Source: Daphnia pulex
Lineage: Eukaryota > Arthropoda > Branchiopoda > Diplostraca > Daphniidae
Assembly: GCF_021134715.1 (NCBI RefSeq)
Contig: NC_060025.1
Location: forward strand, 992,001-1,056,000
Length of the DNA stretch: 64,000 nucleotides
Direction of reading: 5' to 3'
The notes below the pieces were generated by a model. It did no database searches. It had not been told where the DNA came from and saw only the letters and a list, made by a program, of their open reading frames with translations. This document shows positions 1-12,139 of this stretch, piece by piece. A program made the position numbers and the translations under genes. Numbering within the stretch: position 1 is the first letter of the stretch; every line of letters begins with the position of its first letter.

Positions 1-407
1 TAGATCCGGTTTTTTTATTTTAAAATTTAATTTCACAAATATTTTTCGTCTACGACTGTCAGGCAAGAAATATAATCAACTAGCCCCATCATTGCTCCCA
101 CCGAAAAAAACATTTTTAGATGCAATTATTCCCGATCATCATTTCTTCATTTCCTCTACGAGAGACAACACCCAAAAAAAAAAGAAGAAAAGTTGTTGTT
201 GTTGAGGAGGAGGAGGAGAGGAGAGAGGGCCGGCGGGAAGACGACAACCGTGCAAGGGAAGAAGAAGAATCGAGGGCGATCCGATGCCAAATAGGGGCAA
301 CTCACGTTCCAACCTTAAAGGCTCTTTTTTTCTTCTTCTTCTTCTTCTTGACTCCAAAGGAGTGGAGCAACCAAACAAGAAATACAACAAAATACCTTCT
401 TTTTGCA

Positions 408-432
408 CAACAACAACAACAACAACAACAAC
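408..432. repeat. (CAA)n microsatellite
   Basis: There are about eight uninterrupted CAA units inside the PKG intron. The glutamine and threonine runs it encodes in other frames are not evidence of a gene. Confidence 0.9.
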
Positions 433-753
433 ATCGGGCGGCGTTGGATATAATTTTTTTGTTTTTCTTCTATTCCCTCAAAAACTTTTTTTTTTACCGA
501 CATCTAATTGACTCACGGATCGGGTTGAGCCGGTCAGAGCACAACAACAAAAAATAATAATAATAATAATAACTAAAATAAAATAAAGATAAGCCTTTTC
601 TTTTTTTAAAAAATAAAAATCTAGTAGAAGGGGGGGTCCCGGCCCCTTTTCGGAGGAACACCTGATCATCATCACGTCGATGATAAACGACCAGGGCGGT
701 CTCTCCATCTCTCTCTCTCTATCCGTAGTCGTTATATCGTTATATATAGTCTC

Positions 754-774
754 GTGTGTGTGTGTGTGTGTGTG
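754..774. repeat. (GT)n microsatellite
   Basis: A run of about ten GT units in the PKG intron. It is one of many dinucleotide and trinucleotide runs spread over the first 10 kb. Confidence 0.9.
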
Positions 775-1108
775 TAGATTATCTACATACGCATACACTT
801 GATAATAAATTTTATAATAACCCCGGGAAACCAGCCATTTCGATATCCGGGCACGCGTTATGATTCACACTTGATTCACCTCTTTTTTCTTTTTGAACGA
901 AATATATTTTTTTTAAGGATCGCGCCCTCTCAACGCCCACCGATCTCGCTCATTAATCTCAGCTGGGCGCTCAATTATTCATAAACCAAAAAAAAAAAAA
1001 CTAATCGTTTCTTCTTATTCGTTTTGATAAGAAATAAAATGCGCGCGATTTTTAAAAGATAAAAGATAAAAATGTAAAAAGAAAATTTTAGTTTTTGTGA
1101 TCACGCAC

Positions 1109-1275
1109 CTTCCATGACGTACATGATGGAGCCGACGTCACCCTCTTTAATGATGAGGCTGCCGCGCTGGTAGTTGACTGGGTACATGCAGTCGACGATC
1201 TCACGGATCTGAGCCAATTCCAAATTCTTCATGAAATCGTTCTTCATTATCGCAGTTTTGATCAACTCCCGAGAT
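1109..1275 (-). CDS. for: cGMP-dependent protein kinase, shared exon (start of first cyclic-nucleotide-binding domain)
   Basis: This internal exon encodes about 55 residues of a PKG I / foraging kinase. The kinase is activated by cytosolic cGMP and phosphorylates Ser/Thr. The segment [29 protein letters not shown] and IIKEGDVGS is the conserved entry into the first cyclic-nucleotide-binding domain of this family. The acceptor (TACAG) precedes 1275 and the donor (GTGCGT) follows 1109. The exon enters in the phase left by both upstream first exons, 3519-3958 and 9155-9504, so each can be joined to it. The second cGMP domain and the kinase domain lie outside the window to the left. The family is certain; calling it foraging rather than a paralogue rests on the arthropod context. 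Confidence 0.93.
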
Positions 1276-3518
1276 CTGTACAAGAATAAAAAAGAAACAA
1301 AATTTAATTAAAATATTTTCACAAACTTTTCATCACGTTTAACAATCAACAAGAAAATAACGGGCATTTTTTCAAGAGGAAGAAAGAAAGAAAAAGGTGA
1401 AGCCTCATTAAATCCAAATTCGGTCGTCATCGTCAATCAGTGTCTTCCAGCGTGTTGAACGAAAAAAGAATAAAATAAAATAAAATAAAAAACTTCAACC
1501 AAATCTTTCTCTTTTTTTCGCGTTCAACGGACACTTCTTTTTTTGTTGTTGTTGTTGAAATTTTATTATTTCATTGAATCAAATTAAAAAAGAAAAGAAA
1601 AAAAAAGCTTCCCCTTGTGCATGCAGACCATCGAAGAAGAAAATCGAAACCCAAAAATATTCAGCTGGAAAAAAAAATCGAATAAAAACTTTCACGAAAG
1701 AAAGAAAGAAAATAAAGAGCGTGTACATCATATTCAAATGAACGAGCCCGCTTCAAGCGGCGGCGGCGGCACCAATCAAAAGCTTCTTCTTTGGCGCTGA
1801 TTTACGGCCGTTTCTACTACACTACACACGAGCTAATGTCGCCCGGCTAAACAAAACAACAAGTCCAATTCGCCCCCGAGAAGAAATGGAAGAAAAACCC
1901 GTTGATTGCCCAGCCCAGAGCTCCTCTTGTCTATATAAAAAAAAAGGAGAACTTTTTTCTCGGCGTAATAGTAGCAGTCACCTTCGAGGTATAATAACCC
2001 GGAGGGGGGACCATTGAGATGGAATCCCCAATTCGATAAATTTTTTAATTTTTCTCTTTTTTTTACGACAACGTCGACCCAATTCTTTTTGCCTGGCAAA
2101 TAAAAAAAAATGAGAACCGAGTCATCATATATCGTTTGACAATAACAAGACACGAATATTATTATTGTACTATCGCAGAATAGTGCGCGCGTCTTATTCT
2201 CTCCCAAAAAATCTCAAGCGGAGAGGGGGGAAATGTGTTGAATTCAAACTTCGCGCTTTCTTAACTCGCCCGCGTTTTATTTTTTATTTTTTTTTTAGAA
2301 AGTCTCTTAACGGACAATCGTCATTTTACTAGAAAGTTTTTCTTCCTTTTTTTTCTTCTTTGGTTATTTTTGGGGGAATAATTCAATTCAGACTGGGGTT
2401 CACCCGAGCGGATGTGGAATTCTTCCCGTGCCATCCGGCGGAAAAAAGAAAAAAATCGCCGGATAAATTTTTGTTTATCGTCATCAACTTCAGCCACTTG
2501 ATAAGGAAAAAGACGGACACACACAAGAGAGAAAGAGAGAGAGACCACAGCTGTCAGCTGATATTGGCTTTGAGTCGAAAGGAGAGAAGAGCGTGAGCTG
2601 GAAGGGGGCTATAAGGAGCTATTCATTAGCGGGCAGTCACGAGAAAACGCAAAATAAGAGCCGGATTTTTCATCCGCCAACCCAAAGGAGAAAAAAACTT
2701 CATTCACACAACAACAACAAGGAGAAGAAGGGTGGAGAGAGCCCCCCTGTCTCACTCACGCGGGAGATACGCGGGGCGTGATTCAATCAAAAAAGGAAAA
2801 AATACCAAAAAAAAAATTCTCTTTCTTCTTCTTCTTATTCCCGACACGCAAACAACAATCTAAAGGGTCTCTCCTGTTGTTAGACAGGGGGCAAAAAGGA
2901 GAGAGAGAGAGAGACTATGTCTGGTTTCCAGACACACACACACACATACGAATGCGCGGAGAATGAAGGAAAAAGAGACGACAACACAAGAAGAAGAAGA
3001 AGAAGAAGAAAAACTGGTATAGAGTTGTTGTAAGTAGTCATCCTTCTTATTCTTTTCTTACTGCAGAGAATTGAAAAAAATATTTTTCAACAATCTCGTT
3101 TTTATTTTATTCTTTAAGATGGTGGGGGGGTTGGTTATAATTTTCGTTCTTTTTTCTTCTTCTCTATTACAGCCAAAATAACAGGATCGTCAATCAATTT
3201 GAGAGACGTCTGAATTGCGCCGGGGCAGCGTTCGTTACGTCATTCTCTCTGCCAACACACACACGATGGGAATAAATGTTTCATGTTATTTAGAGAGAGG
3301 AAGGAAACTGTTAAACAGCAGCCAGCTGGACACACAGTTAGCCTCTCGTGAAACACATTCGTGACTAGACTCGTTCTTTTCTCTGATTGTTGTTGTTGTT
3401 GAGGAGGAGGAGGAGTAAGGAAAGGCGGGAGTGCCTGTATTTTTTGAAACTGCTGGTGATGATGGAGGATGGACGGAAATCACCAAAAGGAGAAGAAGAA
3501 GAAGGAAAAATGACTCAC
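1276..3518 (-). other. PKG intron between the 3.9-kb first exon and the shared exon
   Basis: I see no convincing coding exon here. The stretch has poly-A/T runs, GA and GAA tracts (for example 2526-2544 and 2990-3010) and CA runs (2932-2945). Short open frames in it are low-complexity readings of these tracts. Confidence 0.6.
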
Positions 3519-3958
3519 TGGGCGCTTTTCGGCTGCCGATTGACGGGCAGCGATTGCTTGAGCTCGGCCGCGTTGGCCAGGAGCAAGGAGCGCGGCAGGG
3601 CCAGCGGTTCGGCCGAAATGGCCAGACGCTTGAAGCGCGGCTCCAAAACGGCCGGCTGGCAATTTTTGTTGGTCAGACGCCACGGAGCGATTTCGGCCAT
3701 CTCGGTCGAGACGACGAGCGACGGCGGGACGGACACGGACAGGGACAGGGCGGCCATCTCGCCCGGCTGCACTTGGTTGAGCGGCTTCAACACCTGCTGG
3801 CATTTGTCTAAGTCGGCCCTCAGCTGGCGGACCAGAGCGTCGCGCTGGCTCAACTCGCTCTCCAATTGGCCGATGCGCTCCAGCTGCTCCTTGAGCTCCT
3901 TGTCGCGGGCCGCCAGCCTCCTCTCCAGCACTTCGACCGCCATGTAAGACGTCATCAC
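3519..3958 (-). CDS. for: PKG alternative first coding exon, AISAEP-type
   Basis: This exon encodes about 146 residues: an N-terminal leucine-zipper coiled coil (about residues 7-60), a linker, and a pseudosubstrate autoinhibitory motif RLAISAEP at about 111-118. The zipper dimerises PKG and selects anchoring partners; the AISAEP motif occupies the active site until cGMP binds. The exon ends in CA followed by donor GTGAGT at 3518, leaving two bases that pair in phase with the shared exon at 1275. AISAEP is the form known from vertebrate PKG I-beta, but a Cys in LDKCQQVL (residue 53) resembles the redox-sensitive Cys region of I-alpha. The exon is GC-rich against its AT-rich surroundings. Several Met codons lie near the start (residues 1, 2 and 6), so the exact start is uncertain. 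Confidence 0.88.
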
Positions 3959-6900
3959 TCGTCACACGGAACAAAAAATGAGAGCCTCTCTCCAAGTAAC
4001 AAAAAACCCAAACAACTTTTCGACCACCGACAACACACCGAAACAAAAACGAAACTTTTTTCTTCAACGATTTTCACACATTCAAATTTCGCGGGGAAAT
4101 TTAATTTGAAAAAAAATTTGAATTGATTTTTTATCCGTTGGGGGAAAATAAGAAAATCGAAAAAAGGAGAGAGAGAGAGAGAGGAGCTAAGAACCGACAC
4201 GTCTAGTGTGGCCGTCTGCCGTCCCACTACTGAAGGGAAACCTGGCGGGCCCACAGCTCCAAATAGAGGAGACAACTAGACAAGGAGGCCGCCGCCGTTA
4301 CTTTTTTGCGTTACGTAGCGGCGGGAATTTTAAAAAACTAAAAAAAAACTAAAAAATGGTAAAAAGAGGCGGGTATACCCCCAGTGGGGGTAGAATATTT
4401 TTTTTTCTGTTGTTAACATCTAACAGCAGCTGTTAGGAGAGAGAGAGAAAAATATATAGAACTTTCTTTCTGGGAGGTGGTACCTTCTTCTTTTTTCCCA
4501 CGTGACATTTCGTTACACATTCCACCTCCGCCGTTTCTCTTCTTCAAATAAGACGAAAAGGGTCGACCCCTGGCGACCCGATAGACACACGGGATCGGTC
4601 GTGTCTCTGTAATATCCCAGCGCCAGAAAAGGTCGAACCCCCACACATCAAAACGCAACATTTTGTAGACGTGATGGGCATGGCAACTTGTTTCTTCTTC
4701 TTCTTCTCACACCACACCCCAAATGGTAGACTCACGCTCATCTTTTTGGGAGTTTTTAACCCCCCTCCTGTCAGTTGCTCATCTTCGTACCTCTTAGTAA
4801 GCAAACGACCGGTGATCAACCGAGCACGAGCTCCACATTTAACAAACAAAACAGGCCACCCATCCGCTACATTTCAGATTTAAATTTCAAACCAAACAAA
4901 CAAACACGCCAGATATGAGTGTAGTAGTAGTAGTAGCTCAAATTCCTCGACTTTTTCTTTTCTTTTTTTCTCTCCCCTACACGCCAAAGACATAATCGTT
5001 CGACTACTTTTTGGTTGTTGTTTGTTGTTGTTACGGCTGCTAAATACACGGGGGATAAATGCGAGAGCAGCAGCAGACGGGAATGTGAGAGATGGAGATA
5101 TCAGCTGGCCCGTGTGTGTGTGTGTGTTGATAGCGAGGCAGCTGGAAACGAGAGTCGCTTATGCAATCTGGGTCACGTCTCTTTAACGGGCGACGAAGGA
5201 GGAGAGAGAGAGAGAGGTGAAAGGAAACGCCGGCGGCACTCATCTCACACCTTGATCAACTATTTGGACACATTTTATTCATTTTCCTTCCACCCCGTCG
5301 CACACTTCTTTTTTTCGACTCGGCCAACACACAAAAATCGAACGCGCATTTTCGACGATGGGGTCACCTACTTTTAATTTTCACGACATTTCGGGAGAGT
5401 TTTTTTTTGTTTCTACTCCCGTCCGTCTGTCGCTCAACAGAAGAAATCCGTCACACACACCTGGAACTCTCTCTCCCGAACGACCGCCCACCCACCCGCG
5501 CTTGGTGATAGGATAACAACGGGAACACACACAAAAGGCATTTTTGTAAAAATAAAAAAAAATAACAAGTTTCAAACTTTTGAAAAACTTTTCCAGGTTG
5601 ACGACAACAACAACAAAAAAATTTAAACCAAAAATTCCGGATTGGGGAACAAATAAAAAAAAAGGCGCCAAATCAAAAACACTTTCCCTAACTTCTTCCT
5701 CGTGAAAGTGACCTGACACAAAAGAATCACGAAATAAAAATGAAAAAAAAGGGGAATTCGATGGCCGGCGATGATTTCTCATTTATTTGAGGGGGGGCAG
5801 CAGTCTTTTTTGAACAAAAACATTCGAAGCGGCGATTTTTTGATTGCACCGACAAAGTAAAAGTTCAATTTTTATATAGATAGCCAAATGCCATACAATG
5901 ACTGGGCAGGTGTATCACCCAACAAAAGAAAATCAAAAAAGAAGAATGAAATGACGTCATTTATCCAAAGAAAAAGAAATACATTCATTTCCTCCAATCA
6001 AACCCCCTTCTCTCTCTCTCTCTCTTTCTGCCAAGATATATTTCCAGCGGGGGGTAATCAGTCATCGTGAGATGGTCTGCAAAAGGTATATCTATATAGG
6101 AGCCGGGTCAGCGTGATAACGACCATTAAGGTTTCAAAGCGTGGATAATAATGCCCAGCCGCTCTCAGACGAGACCAAACAAAAAAAGAAAAACGAGTCG
6201 AATTTATTTTTTCGCTTTGATTTGGTGTGCGACCAAAAAGTTCCAAGTAGAGCCCAAAAGAAACGGAAAGGATGATGTGGCGTGAGTGGGGAGAAAAAGA
6301 AAAAAAGAAATACAGTCCCGAAACCAAATCATCATCCGTCATCTCTCTCCCCCCGGTGTGTGTGTGTGTGTGCAGAGCCGAAAAAATAAAAATAAAAAAA
6401 TAAAAAGTCTGCACAAAATTTCCAAATTCGGGATTGCCTAATCAATAGCCCAGGTTCATCCATCAACTAGTCACCATGTGTGTATATAGATGATGATCGA
6501 TTCCGAGAAGGTGACTACCAGACACCACATAACACAGCCAAAATGTGGAGGGCAGAATAATACGGACGATATTTCGGGACCGCCGATTATTAAGTCGATC
6601 CATGTGGCGTAATGAGACCCACAAAGTCGGTGGGGGCAACCCACACACACGTCAAATTTATTTGGTTTCAGCGTGAAATAAAAATCGAAGACTATTTCTC
6701 TCTCTCTCTCACCGCAGAAAAAGGAAAAAACTATTTTCTATTTGAATTATTTTGGGGGGGAGTTTGTGGAAATTTAGAGCAGCTGCGGGAGCCACGGCAG
6801 CCATGTGTTTGGTGTTTCGTGACCTCGGCAGTTGCCTTTATATCTATCTATCTCTTTCACGACGACGTTGATATTTTTCTTCTTCTTCTTTTTCCGTTTT

Positions 6901-9154
6901 TTTTCTCTTTCTTTCTTCCCAAACTCCCCCAGACTCTTTGCCTTTTACATCGTAATGACCTCATTGGATGGTTACTTTCCTCTCTTTTTTTTTTTTGCTG
7001 GCCCCGAAAAAAAATAAACTTTTCTACCGACGACTGTGGCAGCAGCACCGCACAACCCACCCACCTTTCTTTCTTTCTTTCTTTGAAGCGAAAAGGAGAA
7101 AGAAAGAAAGAAACGGCCAAAATAAGTTGGTGGTGGTTTCTTCATTATCTTCCGGAACAACTCATCATAATATTCCGCCCTTCCAACTTTGGAATGGTTA
7201 CGAGTCCACATTTTCGTGTTCACATTCAAATGAGCCAGAAGAAGAAGAAAAGTGATTAACTTTTTTTTGTTGCGACTCCTCAACGAGGAAAGAAGGAAAA
7301 CATTTAAAAAAGGTGCAAGAGAAAAATACGCCAGAGATGACATCTAGCGGCGGTTGGCGTATTACATCATCGTTCGTTTTAAAAAAAAATAAGAAAAACA
7401 AATGGCAAATGTTGGGAAAAAAGAAAGAAAGAAAGAAAAAATGTTCTTTTTTTCTTCTCCTTAATAATAATCGTAATAATAATAATAATAATAACGATTT
7501 TTCAACGGCTGGCAACCTTATTTTCCTTTTCTTTCCTTTTTATACCTTTCACACGATTCAATCAACCCGAAAGGTTAAGAATACACAAGACCAAGACAAC
7601 CGGGTAATGAGAGGAGAGAGAGAGAGAAAACTCAAGGCTGCAAACCCATTCACGCCCCGCTGGTGATGTCGTGTGCTTCTCATTCCCGGTAATTTTTTTT
7701 TTTTTTTTCGAAAAAAATAAAAGAAATGAAAGAAGAAAAAAATTTATAACTGCTCAACTTTCTGGAGTGGAAAAAAAATTTTTTGTAATTTTCTTTTTTT
7801 AACTTTTTGGAAAAAGAAAAAAAAAAGTAAGAGAAGAAAATTGCTCTGACAACAAAGTAAGGCACGACTTGGCCATATCACTAACGGGAATGCAACAACT
7901 CCCGCCAGGTGAGTCAGCGTGATAAACCGAACGACCCCACAGTCAAACAACCAAGAGCCATTCATCGGGAGGCGTACACCCACCCACAAAAGAAGAAGAA
8001 GAAGAATCTGAAGAAGAAGAAAAGCTCAAAAGAGCCAACGGAATAACCAATTCTTACAGACACAATCAGGGTCTTCTTCCAAAAAGATAATCGTAAAATG
8101 AGTGGCGGGGGGAAAAACGCGAAAAAATTTTGATAGAAAAGAAACTAAATGTTTTCTTCTGATGTTGTACTCGATGACCTAATCTTCTTGTGCAAGTGGA
8201 TTTCCCGAACGAGAAGAATTCTCCGTCAAATCTATTATCTTTTTCTCCATTTTTTTTTTACTACTACAAAAGAAATAGTAATAACAATAACAACCAAGTT
8301 GGCACACGTGCCGAATGATGAAGACCACCCTAAAAAAATAAACGGTCGGCCCTTTGAAGAAGAAAAAAAAAATTTTCTGTTGCAGTTATCGAAACGACTT
8401 TGAACAAGAGCCATCATCTTAATCAAAAAATATTTCTCATTCCGTTCTAGAAAAAGAAAAAGAGAAACTGATTTCTTTGTTTTTCTCTTCGCCAGCAGTT
8501 CGGCCCCGCCATCATTAGCGACCGTTTGCATGTGAATGGAAGCATAACACAAGTTTCTTCTTCCATCTCTCGGACTTGTTTCAAACCGACTCAATGGGTC
8601 AGGTGGTTGTTCCTTCTTCTACTTTATTTATTTTTTTTTTTTTTTGCTCGTTACAACAACTCTGGCTGATCAAAAAGAGAGTTATAAAAGAAAGATGGAC
8701 GCCCTGCGGCTCTCTGATTTTCATAAATAGCAGCAGAGGAGCCAAAAAAGCGTGTGTGTGTGTGTGTGTGTCCCGGGCCTTTTGCTATCGCATGTCTCTC
8801 TCGACATGGCCACATCCTCCCGCCCGCAGATATCAAGTCGTTTTCTTTTTTTTCTTTTTTAGAACCTTAAACCTAAATATACTTGGGATATATAGAAGAG
8901 AAAAAGAGAACGACAGAGACAGACAGCCGCGTATCAAGGTCAATAGCTTATCGCGTTTGGAGAATGAAAGCCCCTTGGCCTCGTGTGGCTCTCGATATTT
9001 CTCTCAAAAAGATTTTCCCTTTTTGACTTTTCTATATCTATGCACACACACACACACAAACAATTCCCCCCCCCTCAATAGATTTTGAGGGGGGTTTGTT
9101 GATACAAGTAAAAGAAAGAAAGAAAAGGTGGCCACTTGTTTGATCAAAACTCAC
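3959..9154 (-). other. Long PKG intron or promoter region, rich in simple repeats
   Basis: This separates the two alternative PKG first exons and probably contains the promoter of the 3.9-kb exon. I see no conserved coding exon. It holds many GA, CT, AAG, AAT (about 7461-7495) and GT/CA runs (for example 8752-8770 and 9043-9058), and long A and T homopolymers. The many open frames in it translate to Phe/Lys/Ser-rich low-complexity peptides. Confidence 0.55.
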
Positions 9155-9504
9155 CTCTCATCTTTGGGGTATTCGTTGAACTTTTGGTGACTGATGTCTT
9201 GCAATGATTTCAAGTCCTGTGGCTCTGCGGATATGCCCTGAGCTCTGACCTTTCGAGGTTCGCGTTCGTGCTCACGTTCATGTTCGCAAGGTTCGCGAAT
9301 GGTACTCCGTCTGACGGGGTAGGCGTGTGCCTTGCCACTGAAGGGAAGGACACTTTTGAACTGGTCAAGGTGGGACCGCAGCTGCTGGATTTCTTCTTCT
9401 TTCTGCTGGATCTGTATCTCCTTCTGCTGCAGGACCAACTTCAGGTTCCTGATCTCCTCATCCCGTTTGGACAGCACGTCCTGCAGCTCCTGCATCGTTC
9501 CCAT
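9155..9504 (-). CDS. for: PKG alternative first coding exon, RAQGISAEP-type
   Basis: This exon encodes about 117 residues. It begins with MGTMQELQ, then has a heptad-rich coiled coil (about residues 3-52), a charged Glu/Arg/His linker, and the pseudosubstrate RAQGISAEP at about 87-95. It ends with KDER before donor GTGAGT at 9154. The two leftover bases join the shared exon to read DERSRELIK, matching PKG I. RAQGISAEP is the form known from vertebrate I-alpha, whereas the MGT start resembles I-beta. Together with 3519-3958 it shows that this gene makes at least two N-terminal isoforms with different dimerisation and autoinhibitory segments. Being furthest upstream, it marks the distal promoter. 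A non-coding leader exon could lie further right. Confidence 0.9.
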
Positions 9505-12139
9505 CCTAACTGTGGTGGGTGGTTGGCTTGTGTGCGTGGTAGAGTATTGCTTCTGCTTTCGTTGAATCTCATTCAGAGGGACTCGTCTTCATCCCCCTGT
9601 TTAAGGCACTCCAAGATCGGAAAGGCAACAGGGGCTGAACCATCATCTCTCCATCACTCTGGTAAAAGCACGGCAAGTCACATAGGAAAAAGTAAAACAA
9701 GAGGATTAGATCACAGAATGCTGACACGCCAGTTTCAACTTGCAACAAATTTGAGTTTGGCCCCGAATGTGTGCTAGTGTGTGTGCATGGAGAAAGGAAG
9801 GTCACACTGCTTTTCTTTCTTTTTGAAAATGTATGTGTGTCTTTACCAGCCGACAGAAAGATACACACACACACACACACATACGGTGTGTGTTAAAAAT
9901 AGATTTACCACTGTGAATAATGATCAACGGGCTCCTCGGGGCACACCACACACACACACACACAACGATGTCAATTCCAACGAGGGCTAATGGGTCAAGC
10001 TTTAACGTTGAAATGAGGTAGTAATCGAGGCAAGACAGTTAGCGACCATTGGACATGTGAAAAACAGGACAATAATGTACATTTACACGATCAAGAATTA
10101 TAGAGACACGCAGGTTTTTCGCAGAAGAACTGTACACTCCACACAGTCCACATCGAGCGCTGCGGTCGCAACGTCCGGTGCCAACGTCCGCCGCTAGGTA
10201 GCGCTGATGGCGATTGCGGTCAAAACCAAATGGAACAACACACACACACACAAAAAGGGGAAGAATTCAAGTCATCTCAAGGCCGTTCTTGGTTTCAAAA
10301 ACCCTTATTATTTTCCCGAAAAGAAAAAGAAAAAAAGAGAGATGGAAAAGAATGATGAATAGTCACGCCAATTAAAAAACAAACACAAAAAAACGATACT
10401 CCGACATAGGCTACTTGGAAATGGGAGAGAAAAACCGGATCCCGGTTCGATTTCCCCTGGCATCGTTCAACGGACGGCCGTGCATCTATTCGTTCCGTCG
10501 GTTGTTGTATGCACATTTTTCGATGATCCCGCTACTATTTCGATCTACCAAGAATCGATCCAAAGGTCTCGAATGGTTTCAAAAGAATGCTAATTCAGCG
10601 AATCGCTTACTATTAATAAAGCTATATACGCTCTCTTATATATTCAAATTCAAATATTTAAGAGACGCTGAAAAATTTATTCTTTTTATTTTCTTTGTCT
10701 ATCTCTTTATCGACCCGTTTCTTTTTTCTTTTTTTACATAAACATGTGTGTATGTATAAATATAATCCAAAGGGCGAAGGTGACGCCAAAGAGAGCGCAA
10801 TACTCTCCTTTGGCTTTTTCTTTATCCGGGGTGGCATCGGGTCGGATTCCCAGTGTATAGACTCAAAGAAAAATTTCCGAGTTCTCATTTTCTGCTGAGA
10901 CTGCACATATAATAAGAGCCAGCAGCAGCCAGCTCATCCAGCCAACTATAGGAATTGTTTTCATTTTTTTATTTATTTGCTTTGTTGCACACAACTCGGC
11001 GCTCATGTGCAGTTAAAACGTCTTTTTGGCTCGGCTTGTCATTTGCTGAGCTCTGAGCTGCAGTCTCAGAGCTCTCTCGGCTAGCTCACATTTCTTTTGA
11101 GTGGCTGAAATACGTCTGGCCAGGGTCTGACGTGTTCCAAGATTGACGTCACCGTCATCAGCGGGGCAATAATAGAAGCAATAAGTCGTCGGGTAATTTA
11201 TGGATTGCATTCCACAAAAAGCAAAATGGCCCACCAATCTTCCGCTAGCTCGTAATAATGAATGTATAAGATAAAACAACATTTTTTTAGGGATCTCGTC
11301 AAACTTTTTCAACAAGCAATATAACCGTATATACATTTCACCGGGTATTATATTTAAGATAGAATTTGTTGTAGTCATTCTGGAACTGTCATTCTGTCTG
11401 CAGTTTCATCGGGTCGACTGCAAACTGTTGCAGACCCCTACGCCCCGGAATAACGAGCTAAAAGGTGCGTCAATGACCAACTCAAAATGCTGACAGGCTT
11501 CATCCCCCCCCCCTCCATCTGTACTGCAACAGCTCGACATTTCAGCACGTAGCAGCTAGCAGCACAGTCTATACAAGGCTGTCCGGCGACTCCCAGTCAG
11601 GTCGTTTTGGACGTCCACAAAAAGTCGTAACATTTCGTGTTTGAGGAACACCCACGAGCGCACATGTCCTTCTCACCACCCAAGAATAACCCGAGAGTTG
11701 AAGTGATTATGTTAACACGGAATAAGAAGAAGACCCACGACATTTTTCCCATCGAGTTAAAACATTAAAACTAAATCAATTTGGTGAAATATTTTTTGGA
11801 CGAGAAAACTTTTACAAGTTTATTTCATCGATTCACATGACACGTTTTTTTTTTTTTTTTTTAATCAATGACCGGCAGGTATTTTAAACAGCAGATAGTT
11901 TATCTCTCTTTTCTCAGAAAACGCACTCGTGAACGCATATAAAGACTACCGAGTTCAACAAGGAGATGAGATCCTTGAAAGAAAATGGGATTTTTTTTTG
12001 TTTTTGTTTTCCACCGTTTTCTCACCTCCACACGATTTAGAAACTGATGAGCTCATACAGACCAAACAATGAAAAGACAATTAATTTGCAAGTGTGATGA
12101 TTCTTTTTTAAAAAGGAAGAATAAGAAGAAGAATTTTAG
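9505..12139. other. Upstream flank of PKG and 3' flank of the ANKRD13 gene
   Basis: It contains CA repeats (9861-9882 and 9949-9963), AT-rich DNA and homopolymers. One minus-strand open frame at 11013-11378 (121 codons) ends in a helical, Arg/Gln/Ala-rich segment (TLARRISATQ, then CELAERALRLQLRAQQM). That part looks more protein-like than other frames here, but no splice partner or family was recognised, so it is only noted. Nothing else is supported. Confidence 0.4.

Larger units (their letters stand above)
1..1108 (-). other. Intron of the PKG gene, low complexity
   Basis: This is the start of the intron that follows the shared PKG exon on the minus strand. The donor reads GTGCGT at 1108-1103. 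I see no coding exon in it. It holds A/T homopolymers, purine-rich runs, a CAA repeat (408-432), short TAA repeats near 555-573 and a GT run (754-774). The remaining PKG exons must lie left of position 1. Confidence 0.7.

Noticed and set aside
120-557. A 145-codon plus-strand frame near the left edge
   Set aside because: The translation is runs of Glu, Phe and Gln from microsatellites inside the PKG intron, with no conserved segment.
3387-3947. Plus-strand frames overlapping the PKG exon at 3.5-3.96 kb
   Set aside because: These are antisense shadows of a GC-rich coding exon; the minus-strand frame has the coiled coil, pseudosubstrate motif and correct splice phase.
6612-7259. A 215-codon plus-strand frame
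   Set aside because: Phe/Leu/Ser/Lys-rich low-complexity reading of CTT and AAG tracts in the PKG intron.
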